Source: Lachnospiraceae bacterium
Lineage (GTDB): Bacteria > Bacillota > Clostridia > Lachnospirales > Lachnospiraceae
Assembly (NCBI GenBank): GCA_021200995.1
Contig: JAJQFS010000083.1
Span: forward strand, 1 to 64,000
Reading direction: 5' to 3'
Length of the DNA stretch: 64,000 nt
A program made the position numbers and the translations under genes. The notes beneath the pieces were generated by a model, which made no database searches, had not been told where the DNA came from, and saw nothing but the letters and a program-made list of their open reading frames with translations. Below, piece by piece: positions 34,715 through 42,454 of this stretch (position 1 is its first letter; each line of letters opens with the position of its first letter).

Positions 34715-35792
34715 TTTCGAGGCGCTGCGGCTGACCGCCATGGCGCTGGTGGTGACGCTGCATTATCTCAGCAAGGGGAATGTGCTGCTGCCGCTGGTAT
34801 ATGAACAGGGGTGGCTTAACTGGGCGGCCTGGCTTTTAGAGGCTGCGGCCTTTGTGGCGGTGAATGTATATGTATTACTGACGGGATATTTCATGTGTCA
34901 GTCGAAGTTCCGCCTGGGAAGGCTCTTGCAGATTGTCCTGGAGGTGTGGTTTTACAGTCTGGTGATTCCGCTGCTTCTGGGCGCTTTCGGTGTGGTGGAC
35001 CTGGGCGCGCTCACGATTTATGACTGGCTGATTCTGATTTTTCCATTATCCATGCAGCATTACTGGTTTTTGTCGGTCTATGTGCTGCTGGTGCTGATTT
35101 CACCGTTGTTAAACCGTGCCATTGCCGCCATGAACCAAAAGCAGTTGGCTGGCGCGGCTATTTTAGTGGGTCTGCCGCAGGTGGTCTTAAAATCTGTCCT
35201 TCCGCTGACCTTCACGATGGACGATGAGGGCTGGGGGATTCTGTGGTTTGTGGAGCTGTATCTGATTGCGGCCTATATCCGCAAATACGGCCTGCGCCTG
35301 TTTTCCACGAAGCGGCGGGCGGCGCTTGGGTATCTGGCGGGGGTGCTTCTGACCTGGGGCGGCGGCCTTGTGATGAACCGGATTTATCTGGCCACAGGGC
35401 GTTTTTCCGATAAGGTGGGCTTTACCTACAGCTATAATCATATTTTCGTACTTCTCGCTTCCGTAGCTTTTTTCTGTGTCTTCGCCAATATGAAAAGCGG
35501 CGAGGGGGTTCTGTCCAGGCTGATCGTCCGCCTGGCGCCGTATTCCCTGGGCGTTTATCTTTTGCATGAGAACATGCTTCTGCGCTATGAATGGCCGGTC
35601 TGGCTCTCCGTTTCCGTGCCGGGTTCGCTGCTGCAGCTCATCTTAGAATGGGTCGTGAAGGTTGCCATTGTGATGGCGGTCGGGCTTTGCGTGGACTTTC
35701 TGCGCAGCCTGCTGTTTAAGGCGGGCGGGCGTCTGCTTCAGCACACGCCGGTGCCGGGGCTGCTGCAGAAGGCGGATGAAGTGATGAATTAA
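34695..35792 (+). CDS. Acyltransferase family 3 membrane protein
   Basis: A 365-residue polytopic protein of the OafA/WecH-type acyltransferase 3 family, with ten helices. It opens SNFEALRLTAMALVVTLHYL, with the conserved histidine in the first helix, and has MQHYWFLSVYVLLVLISPLL and YSLGVYLLHENMLLR. It likely O-acetylates the exported glycan. It overlaps the GtrB gene by 20 bases, and AAAGGAG lies 10 bases before the ATG. The SGNH hydrolase at 31332 could act on the same groups. Confidence 0.87.
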   Translation: MKKRQSNFEALRLTAMALVVTLHYLSKGNVLLPLVYEQGWLNWAAWLLEAAAFVAVNVYVLLTGYFMCQSKFRLGRLLQIVLEVWFYSLVIPLLLGAFGVVDLGALTIYDWLILIFPLSMQHYWFLSVYVLLVLISPLLNRAIAAMNQKQLAGAAILVGLPQVVLKSVLPLTFTMDDEGWGILWFVELYLIAAYIRKYGLRLFSTKRRAALGYLAGVLLTWGGGLVMNRIYLATGRFSDKVGFTYSYNHIFVLLASVAFFCVFANMKSGEGVLSRLIVRLAPYSLGVYLLHENMLLRYEWPVWLSVSVPGSLLQLILEWVVKVAIVMAVGLCVDFLRSLLFKAGGRLLQHTPVPGLLQKADEVMN

Positions 35793-35855
35793 GATTATGT
35801 GTCTACAGGGTCGCGTGAAAATACTATAGTGTGAATATCTGCAGGAGGGTCGTGT

Positions 35856-35997
35856 GGGACGGGAAAACTGTTGGGCTCATACGTTGCTGGACACTCCGAT
35901 GAGCCCTTGGGGCATAAAAAGTGTTCAGCAGAGGCTTCCACTTTTTATTGGTCTCATCTCCGTAGCACGAAAAATCGCCCAACAGTATTCCCGTCCC
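35856..35997 (+). ncRNA. Structured element, copy A
   Basis: Outer stem: 35856-35876 with 35977-35997, 20 of 21 paired. Inner core stem: GATGAG (35898-35903) with CTCATC (35953-35958). Hairpin: ATAAAAAGTG (35914-35923) with CACTTTTTAT (35939-35948), loop TTCAGCAGAGGCTTC. Conserved single-stranded parts include TCATACGTTG (35877-35886) and AGCACGAAAAATC (35964-35976). Copy B keeps these sequences but has different, still complementary stems. The class is not one I can name; type ncRNA is a best guess and a hairpin-forming mobile repeat is the alternative. Confidence 0.65.
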
Positions 35998-36072
35998 GCA
36001 CTCGGTTTCTGCAATTGCCCATATACAGACAATGGTTCAGATTTATGTATGACTTTGCAGTACAGAGTGGGG

Positions 36073-36226
36073 AAACGCATAAACAGTTTCACGATTTTTC
36101 GTGCTGCGGAGACGAGACTATTAGCAATCGTGGAAGCCTCTGCTGAACACGATTGCTATGCCCATAGGCTCGTCGCAGCGTCCAACAACGTATGAGCGAA
36201 ACTGTTTATGCGTTTTCACGCGACCC
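36073..36226 (-). ncRNA. Structured element, copy B (opposite strand)
   Basis: Outer stem: AAACGCATAAACAGTTTC (36073-36090) with its exact complement at 36198-36215, 18 of 18, unrelated in sequence to the outer stem of copy A. Core stem on the minus strand: GACGAG (complement of 36169-36174) with CTCGTC (complement of 36111-36116), a compensated change from copy A's GATGAG/CTCATC. Hairpin: 36122-36132 with 36148-36158, 11 of 11, whose 15-base loop is identical to copy A. The 5' end on this strand is GGGTCGCGTGAAAA (36213-36226). Confidence 0.65.
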
Positions 36227-36333
36227 TACAATGTCCTGCACAGGATATGAGCCCAATAGTATTTCCATCCCACACGACACTTCTGTAGAAAAGACAATAG
36301 GAATCGAGCTTATAGCTTATAAAGGAAAGTTAC

Positions 36334-38163
36334 ATGAACATGACAACTTCAACTGTTAAAAAACAAAACACCCGCGGAAGCTCCTCCGCCCTCACCACAG
36401 CCCTCCTCTCCGCGCTGCTCTTTATGTACACCTTCCGCAAAGTCAGCATCGGCATTGAAATGACCGACACCGGCTACCACTTCGCCAACTTCCTCTACAT
36501 GGACCAGATGGACTCCATGTGGATTTTCTCCACCTACCTCGCCAGCAAACTCGGACACCTCTTTACTCTCCTTCCGGGCGGCGATACCCTTTTAGGCATC
36601 AACATCTACACCAGCCTCATTCCCGCGGCTCTCGGCGTTCTGACTTTCCTCTTTTTCTCAAAGTGCGTCAAAACCCCGGGCTGGCTCTCCTTTCTGGGCG
36701 CTTTTATTGCCCTAAACCTCTGCTGGTGCCCCACAACCTGCGTTTATAATTATCTGACCTACCTTTTCTTCGGCGGCGGTGCCATGCTTTTGTGGCTTGG
36801 CCTGACAAAAAATGAACGCGGATATCTGGTCGCGGCTGGGGTGCTTCTGGGCTTAAACGTCCTGGTGCGCTTCCCGAATCTGGCTGAAATGGCCCTGATC
36901 CTGGCAGTCTGGGCGTACGGCCTGATGGTCAGAAAGAAATTCAGCGAAGTGATGAAGGACACCGGCTTCTGTGTGCTTGGTTACGCGGCCGGCATCGTGC
37001 TTGTCATGCTGCAGATCCAGATCCAGTATGGAATCGGGGAATATATCCAGGGCATTATCCGCCTGTTCCGTATGACCTCCGACGCCTCCTCCTACACTCC
37101 CGTATCCATGGCATACAACATTCTCGAGGACTGGCTGAAGATGGGCTGGTGGCTCTATATTGTCCTTCTGGCGCTGGCGCTCGGCGTCCTGGGCTTTCTG
37201 ATTCTGCCGCGTAAATTTGAAAGAGTGAAAAAGGGCGGCTATCTGGCCTGCTGCGTCCTGCTGATGGCGTTTTTCTATAAAAGAGATCTGTTTACAGGAA
37301 GCTTTGACGACCTTTCGTCTGTGCTGGGTCCCGTGAAGCTTCTGATGGTCCTGACCCTTTTGCTGGCGCTGACGGTGCTCATTTTGAAACGTTTCTCCGC
37401 GGAGAAAAAACTCATGGCAGTCATTGTGGTCATTATCCTGGGCATCACGCCGATCGGCAGCAACAACCAGCTGACCACCAATATTAATTTCATGTTCCTG
37501 CCCATGTGCTTTGTTCTGGACACGTTGTGGCAGCTTTTTGGCGTAAAGGACGCGACGCAAGCCTGTGAAATTTCACTGGCGCGGGGGAAGTGTCAGCTTG
37601 TTCTGAATTCTTATCCGGTAAAAGCCCTGTCGCTTGTTTATCTGGTTTTGCTGCTTTACCTTTCGACCGGCTTCGGCGCCAACTATGTGTTCCGGGATGA
37701 TACCTCAAATGGGGAGAGAACCGTGCAGGTGGAGAGCATCGAAAGCCTGAAGGGCATGAAGACCAGCGCCGTGAGAGCGGCACAGTGGGAGGCGCTTGGC
37801 GAGTTTGCGGACAAAGAGAGGATGGAAGGCTGTACGGCGATTTTTTACGGCGATATTCCCACCCTGTCCGCTTATCTTAAGATGCCATTCCTGATGAGCC
37901 CCTGGCCTGATCTGCAGTCCTACTCTAATGCGGTGTTTGAGTCAGAGATTGCGCAGATTGAGGCAAACCTGGAAAATGAACGCCCGTATATATTTTTGGG
38001 CTCCGGCTTTAAAGAGTTGGTAACATCCGCGATGTTAAATGGGATGAGCAGCGGGGAATTTATGGCAACTTATGGCTACAAATTCGGGCTGTTATATGAT
38101 ATGATACTGGAAAATGATTACACCTGCGTTTTTGATAACGAGATCTGTGCGGTCTATTATTAA
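36334..38163 (+). CDS. Large polytopic membrane protein, probable GT-C type
   Basis: A 609-residue protein with about thirteen membrane helices and a soluble C-terminal domain of about 150 residues. EMTDTGYHFANFLYMDQMDS (about 42-61) in the first extracellular loop carries the acidic residues expected of a GT-C active site. AAAGGAAAG precedes the ATG. It is the first gene after the structured repeat, and its codons end in C far more often than those of the gene before the gap, which suggests a different origin for this part of the locus. Family not recognised with certainty. Confidence 0.6.
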   Translation: MNMTTSTVKKQNTRGSSSALTTALLSALLFMYTFRKVSIGIEMTDTGYHFANFLYMDQMDSMWIFSTYLASKLGHLFTLLPGGDTLLGINIYTSLIPAALGVLTFLFFSKCVKTPGWLSFLGAFIALNLCWCPTTCVYNYLTYLFFGGGAMLLWLGLTKNERGYLVAAGVLLGLNVLVRFPNLAEMALILAVWAYGLMVRKKFSEVMKDTGFCVLGYAAGIVLVMLQIQIQYGIGEYIQGIIRLFRMTSDASSYTPVSMAYNILEDWLKMGWWLYIVLLALALGVLGFLILPRKFERVKKGGYLACCVLLMAFFYKRDLFTGSFDDLSSVLGPVKLLMVLTLLLALTVLILKRFSAEKKLMAVIVVIILGITPIGSNNQLTTNINFMFLPMCFVLDTLWQLFGVKDATQACEISLARGKCQLVLNSYPVKALSLVYLVLLLYLSTGFGANYVFRDDTSNGERTVQVESIESLKGMKTSAVRAAQWEALGEFADKERMEGCTAIFYGDIPTLSAYLKMPFLMSPWPDLQSYSNAVFESEIAQIEANLENERPYIFLGSGFKELVTSAMLNGMSSGEFMATYGYKFGLLYDMILENDYTCVFDNEICAVYY

Positions 38164-38168
38164 TTCTG

Positions 38169-38180
38169 ACTGTGTACAGT
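38169..38180. repeat. Short inverted repeat before the WecE-like gene
   Basis: ACTGT-GT-ACAGT lies 5 bases after the previous stop. It could be an operator half-site pair, or chance. Confidence 0.25.
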
Positions 38181-38214
38181 GTATCACTATTTTGATAAAG
38201 AAGAGGGAGAAGAT

Positions 38215-39348
38215 ATGATTAACTTTAATGTTCCGCCGTATACAGGCAAGGAAATGGATTACATGAAGATAGCCGTGGAGAATCAGAAAATCTGCGGCGA
38301 CGGCCAGTTCACACACAAATGTAATGAATGGTTTGAAAAACGAACCGGCACTGCCAAGTGCCTTCTGACCACCTCCTGTACCCACGCGACTGAGATGGCA
38401 GCGCTTCTGGCCAATATCCAGCCGGGGGATGAAGTGATCATGCCCTCCTACACCTTTGTGTCCACCGCTAATGCCTTTGTCCTGCGCGGCGCGAAAGCCG
38501 TTTTTGTGGATATCCGTCCGGACACCATGAACCTGGATGAGAAAAAGATTGAGGACGCTATCACCGACAAAACCCGCGCCATCGCCCCGGTACATTACGC
38601 CGGCGTCTCCTGTGAGATGGATACCATCATGGACCTTGCCCGCAAATACAACCTCATCGTGGTGGAGGACGCGGCGCAGGGCGTCATGAGCTCCTATAAA
38701 GGACAGGCACTCGGCACCATCGGCGACTACGGCTGCTACAGTTTCCATGAGACCAAAAACTACAGTATGGGCGAGGGCGGCGCGCTGTTGGTGAAGGACG
38801 CCGCCAAAGCGGAGGAAGCGGAGATCATCCGGGAAAAGGGCACCAACCGCTCCAAGTTCTACCGCGGCCAGATTGACAAATATACCTGGGTGGATCATGG
38901 GTCCTCCTACCTGCCGAGCGACTTAAACGCTGCCTATCTGTACGCGCAGCTGGAAATCGCGGATGAGATCAACGATACCAGACTGAAGCTGTGGAACCGG
39001 TATTACGAAGGCTTATCCGACCTGGCAGAGGCCGGCAGAATTGAACTGCCCGTGATTCCGGATGGCTGTGTGCACAACGCTCACATGTTCTATATTAAGA
39101 CGAAGGATCTGGACGAGCGGACGGAGCTGATTTCTTATATGAAGAAACAGGAAGTGCTCTGCGTCTTCCATTACATCCCGCTGCATTCTTCTCCCGCGGG
39201 GCAGCAGTACGGCCGCTTCCACGGAGAGGACGTCTACACCACCAAAGAGAGCGAGCGCCTGATGCGCCTGCCGATGTACTATAGCCTGCGGGAGGATCAG
39301 GTGGACTACATTGTAGATCGGATTCATAAGTTTTACGCTTCAAAATGA
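38215..39348 (+). CDS. dTDP-4-amino-4,6-dideoxy-sugar transaminase (WecE/RffA-like)
   Basis: A 377-residue DegT-family PLP aminotransferase. NVPPYTGKEMDYM at the start, TTSCTHATEMAALL, VEDAAQGVMSSYKG and the lysine in FHETKNYSMGEGG match the WecE/RffA group, which transaminates dTDP-4-keto-6-deoxyglucose to dTDP-4-amino-4,6-dideoxygalactose. The ATG at 38215 has AGAGGGAGA 5 bases upstream; an in-frame start 36 bases earlier lacks one. The donor could come from RmlA at 46994 plus an RmlB not in the window. Confidence 0.85.
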   Translation: MINFNVPPYTGKEMDYMKIAVENQKICGDGQFTHKCNEWFEKRTGTAKCLLTTSCTHATEMAALLANIQPGDEVIMPSYTFVSTANAFVLRGAKAVFVDIRPDTMNLDEKKIEDAITDKTRAIAPVHYAGVSCEMDTIMDLARKYNLIVVEDAAQGVMSSYKGQALGTIGDYGCYSFHETKNYSMGEGGALLVKDAAKAEEAEIIREKGTNRSKFYRGQIDKYTWVDHGSSYLPSDLNAAYLYAQLEIADEINDTRLKLWNRYYEGLSDLAEAGRIELPVIPDGCVHNAHMFYIKTKDLDERTELISYMKKQEVLCVFHYIPLHSSPAGQQYGRFHGEDVYTTKESERLMRLPMYYSLREDQVDYIVDRIHKFYASK

Positions 39349-40640
39349 TTGAAAAAATAAGAAATTCTTATCGGGTCTTTCTGAAGGGATTTATAAGTCT
39401 CTTTCTCTTATTCCAGTGCGTCCTCGGCATCCTGTACTGGATTTGCAATGTGACCCGGTCTCAACAATTTGATACCATATCTACGGTGGGAAAGCTGATG
39501 GCGGCCCTGCCCGTTCTGCCGGTGCATCTGGTGCAGACAGGACTGGTCTTTGCGGCCGCGTATTACTTTTTTACGCGTTTCTGGGAGCGGAGGCGGAGCC
39601 TGGTCTGCGCGCTTGTGGCCGTCACCGTTCCTTTTGTCATGCAGGTCTGCCTGTCGGAAACGGAGCATGCCGTGGCGCTCGCGGCCATTCTGTGCATGGC
39701 CGCTGGGATTGTGGATGGCCATACCCATCAGGAGAGCAGCGGACGGTTTCAGAGTATGTTGTGCGGTTTCAGCCTGGCCATTCTGATTTACTGCGGCGCC
39801 GCCTACAGCTGCGCGGCTGCGCTGATGGGCGGCATCTGGCTGTTCATCGAATGTAAAAAACTGCTTGAAAAAAAGCGTATGTGGATTCTGTACCTTCTGG
39901 TGATTTTGACCTCCGTTCTGATCGCGGGGTATGGCTCATACAAGCAAAATCAGGACAACCAGGACCGCATGCAGATTACCTTCGAGAGCGTCCTGTTTAA
40001 ACGTTTCGCGTATCCCGGTCTGAATGAGAATCTGCTGGACGGGGCGCCGGATGAGATCTGGGCGCTCTATAACGGAACCGAGATCGAAAAATTCCGCCAC
40101 TACCCCTATCTGCTGGACACCACGCTGGAGAGCGAGCTGATTGAAACGTGGGGAGAGGAGAGAACGCGTGAGCTTTATCTGGAGATGGCCTGGTACGGTT
40201 TTCTTTGCGGCACCAAGACCGACATTCTGATGATACTCGAAGACACACTGTGCTATCTGACGCCGCAGCTCATGTATCCTTTCTATTCGAACGGGACCAT
40301 TCTGGCGGAGTTTGGCTGGAGTTACCAGCAGTTTATTTCCGGACAGCTTTACCTGGCGCAGCTTTACCTGTATGGCAGCCTTCTGGGATATGCGGCGAGC
40401 CTCCTTCTGACCATTCTATACGCGCTTACATCCGGCATCACGACTCACTTTCGCGCCCTGTCCGCGACGATCAGGAGCTCCTGGCCCCTTCTTCTTTGCT
40501 GGCTCGGCTTCTCCCTTATCTTCATGATGCGCGGCGCCGCGATTTTCAATTACAAATACGCCGCCTTCCAGGCGATTTTAGGGTATCTTCCCATTTTATT
40601 GATATTCAGGAGAACACGAACATGGGATACATCCTCTTAA
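39345..40640 (+). CDS. Polytopic membrane protein, unknown function
   Basis: A 431-residue protein with about ten membrane helices and one larger soluble loop (about 205-300), which contains RFAYPGLNENLLDGAPDEIW and HYPYLLDTTLESELIETWGE. It overlaps the WecE-like gene by ATGA and the next gene by 19 bases. Layout and position suggest a transferase or polymerase-like role in the locus, but I recognise no family. Confidence 0.6.
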   Translation: MIEKIRNSYRVFLKGFISLFLLFQCVLGILYWICNVTRSQQFDTISTVGKLMAALPVLPVHLVQTGLVFAAAYYFFTRFWERRRSLVCALVAVTVPFVMQVCLSETEHAVALAAILCMAAGIVDGHTHQESSGRFQSMLCGFSLAILIYCGAAYSCAAALMGGIWLFIECKKLLEKKRMWILYLLVILTSVLIAGYGSYKQNQDNQDRMQITFESVLFKRFAYPGLNENLLDGAPDEIWALYNGTEIEKFRHYPYLLDTTLESELIETWGEERTRELYLEMAWYGFLCGTKTDILMILEDTLCYLTPQLMYPFYSNGTILAEFGWSYQQFISGQLYLAQLYLYGSLLGYAASLLLTILYALTSGITTHFRALSATIRSSWPLLLCWLGFSLIFMMRGAAIFNYKYAAFQAILGYLPILLIFRRTRTWDTSS

Positions 40641-41680
40641 CCCTCTGGCTGACCCTCCTCCCCATCTGCGTCGGCAGCCTCTTTCCATATCCGGACGGCT
40701 TCCAGACGCCCCTGCGCCTCCTGAAAGGCCAGTTCCTGCTATGGGCACTTTTCCAGCTGATCACGGTCCCGATCGTGATTGCCCAGGGCACTCTGGAACA
40801 GGTCATTCTCGTGTATGTGCCGCTGTGTCTCATCCTTGGCGCTGCCGGTCTGATCTGCGTTTTAAAAAGAAAAGAACGCCCCGCCGGTCTGAAAGCCTCT
40901 CTGCAGGCCCTTTCTGTACCGGACAAATATGAAAACAGGGAGCGAAAACTTCTCTTTTTTCTGGTTCTGGCACTCTGGCTTTTTCAGATGATCATCGTGG
41001 TGACCCAGACTGTCTATGACGGCGACGATTCTTTTTACATGGCTGTGGCCAATCTCGCGAATACCAATGGCTCTCTTTATCAGATCAATCCCTATTCTAT
41101 GGGTACGCTGGAGCTGAATTACCGTTACATCCTTGCCCCGTTTCCGGTCTGGGTGACTTTGCTTGCCAGGATAAGCGGACTTCACACGCTGACAGTGGGA
41201 CATGTGGTTTTAGGCATCGCCCTGATTTCCTTAAGCTACCTCATTTACTGGCAGATCAGCGGTGAGCTTTTTCAGAATAAAATCAGCAGGCTCCGCTTCA
41301 TGCTCTGTATCTGCGTGCTTTATCTGTTTGGCAACACCTCCACTCACACCGCGGAAAGCTTTTTAATCACCAGAAGCCGCCAGGGGAAGGCGCTGGTTGC
41401 GGGACTGGTGTTCCCCGCTTTTGTCAGTGTGCTTCTTTCCATGGGAAACAGCCTGGATAAAGGGGAAAAGCCGAAAGCCGGCGTTTATGTTTATACCGCG
41501 TGTATCCTGCTTGCAGGGTGTCTTGGCAGCGCCTTCGGGGGCGCGATCCTTTTGCTGTTCTGGGGCGGCGTCAATTTCATGTGGGTTGTTGCGTATCGGA
41601 GGTTCAGGCAGATCCCAGGCGCCATATTAGCCGCGGCTCCGGCGGCGGCATTTTCCCTGGTTTATTTACTGGCGCGATAA
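40622..41680 (+). CDS. Polytopic membrane protein, first half of the second two-gene module (DUF6077-like)
   Basis: A 353-residue protein with about ten helices. VYDGDDSFYMAVANLANTNG (about 130-149), then NPYSMGTLELNYRY and SFLITRSRQGKALVAG, place it in the DUF6077-like group. The frame is open far upstream through the previous gene, but AGGAGA lies before the ATG at 40622 and family similarity begins there. It is a larger relative of the protein at 11306-12169, and like it is followed by a smaller partner. Confidence 0.72.
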   Translation: MGYILLTLWLTLLPICVGSLFPYPDGFQTPLRLLKGQFLLWALFQLITVPIVIAQGTLEQVILVYVPLCLILGAAGLICVLKRKERPAGLKASLQALSVPDKYENRERKLLFFLVLALWLFQMIIVVTQTVYDGDDSFYMAVANLANTNGSLYQINPYSMGTLELNYRYILAPFPVWVTLLARISGLHTLTVGHVVLGIALISLSYLIYWQISGELFQNKISRLRFMLCICVLYLFGNTSTHTAESFLITRSRQGKALVAGLVFPAFVSVLLSMGNSLDKGEKPKAGVYVYTACILLAGCLGSAFGGAILLLFWGGVNFMWVVAYRRFRQIPGAILAAAPAAAFSLVYLLAR

Positions 41681-41695
41681 AAAGGAGGAAAATTG

Positions 41696-42448
41696 ATGTC
41701 AGACACAGTATCCGTATGGCAGAACATCAGCGGCAGCGGCGCGCTTTGCGCCCTTTATCTTTGCGCCGTGATTTTCCTTCTCCTGACGGAAAAAAGAAAG
41801 TCCCTGCGCCTTTTGCTTGTTTATTTCCCGTTGATTCTGACAGTCATTCTGCTGTGCCCGCTGACCTATCGGGCCGCGTCGTTGATTCTGGATGAGGAAA
41901 TCTATTATCGTTTTTTCTGGATGCTGCCCATGACGGCGACACTGGCCTACAGCGGCGTGCGGCTCTATGAGCTTTATAAGGGGAAATATCGTCCGCTGGC
42001 CGGCGTTGCCATTCTGGCGCTGTTCATGCTCTGCGGCGATTACGTATATGACAGCTGGCAGTTTTCCGCAGCTGAGAATGAATACCATATTCCACAGGCT
42101 GTGGTGGACATCTGCGATGAGATGCACCGTGAGGGCAAAGAAGTAATGGCGGTATTCCCGTCGGAACTCATGCAGCATGTCCGCCAGTATGACTGCACGA
42201 TCTGCATGCCCTATGGGCGCGACATGCTTTCCATGAATGTATATGAGGAGCTGTATGGACTGATGGAGCTGACGGAGGAACCGAGCGCGGGAGAAATCTG
42301 CCGTCTGGCGCAGGAAAGCGGCTGCGCTTATATCGTGGTATCCAGGACAAAAAAAATACAGGGCAGCCTGCAGCAGTGCGGGTATGTCTATACCAAAACT
42401 GTGGACGGCTATGCCCTGTATTTTAATGAAGATATGCTGATCGGGTGA
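41696..42448 (+). CDS. Membrane protein with soluble C-terminal domain, second half of the second two-gene module
   Basis: A 250-residue protein with about four helices in the first 125 residues and a soluble domain carrying HVRQYD (about 160-165) and YGRD (about 172-175). The same motifs at the same spacing occur in the protein at 12166-13011. AAAGGAGG precedes the ATG by 7 bases, and a gap of 15 bases separates it from its partner. It is the last plus-strand gene of the locus and converges with the SGNH-like gene, with only 6 bases between. Function unknown. Confidence 0.7.
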   Translation: MSDTVSVWQNISGSGALCALYLCAVIFLLLTEKRKSLRLLLVYFPLILTVILLCPLTYRAASLILDEEIYYRFFWMLPMTATLAYSGVRLYELYKGKYRPLAGVAILALFMLCGDYVYDSWQFSAAENEYHIPQAVVDICDEMHREGKEVMAVFPSELMQHVRQYDCTICMPYGRDMLSMNVYEELYGLMELTEEPSAGEICRLAQESGCAYIVVSRTKKIQGSLQQCGYVYTKTVDGYALYFNEDMLIG

Positions 42449-42454
42449 TACGCG

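Larger units (their letters stand above)
35808..36278. repeat. Composite nested inverted-repeat element filling a 540-base gap
   Basis: The gap 35793-36333 holds no credible gene but dense inverted repeats: 35808-35821 with 36213-36226 (14/14); 35849-35880 with 36247-36278 (28/32); 35875-35977 with 36092-36197 (about 100 bases, imperfect); 35921-35941 with 36130-36150 (21/21). It is best read as two head-to-head copies of one structured element, given below as copies A and B, plus a third partial 5' arm at 36247-36278. Five arms share GGGTCGYGTGRRA or a close variant. Confidence 0.8.

Noticed and set aside
35888..35925. Resemblance of CCGATGAG plus a nearby hairpin to a hammerhead ribozyme core
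   Set aside because: The CUGAUGA and GAAA cores are not both present in the right order, and the stems do not fit the hammerhead layout.
35854..36195. Open frames of 91 and 113 codons in the 540-base gap
   Set aside because: The region is built of inverted repeats whose stems covary, the frames have no recognisable protein features, and their ribosome sites are poor. They are best explained as by-products of the structured element.
40205..40621. Upstream extension of the DUF6077-like gene
   Set aside because: The extension lies entirely inside the preceding gene in another frame and is not membrane-like; a good ribosome site precedes the ATG at 40622.
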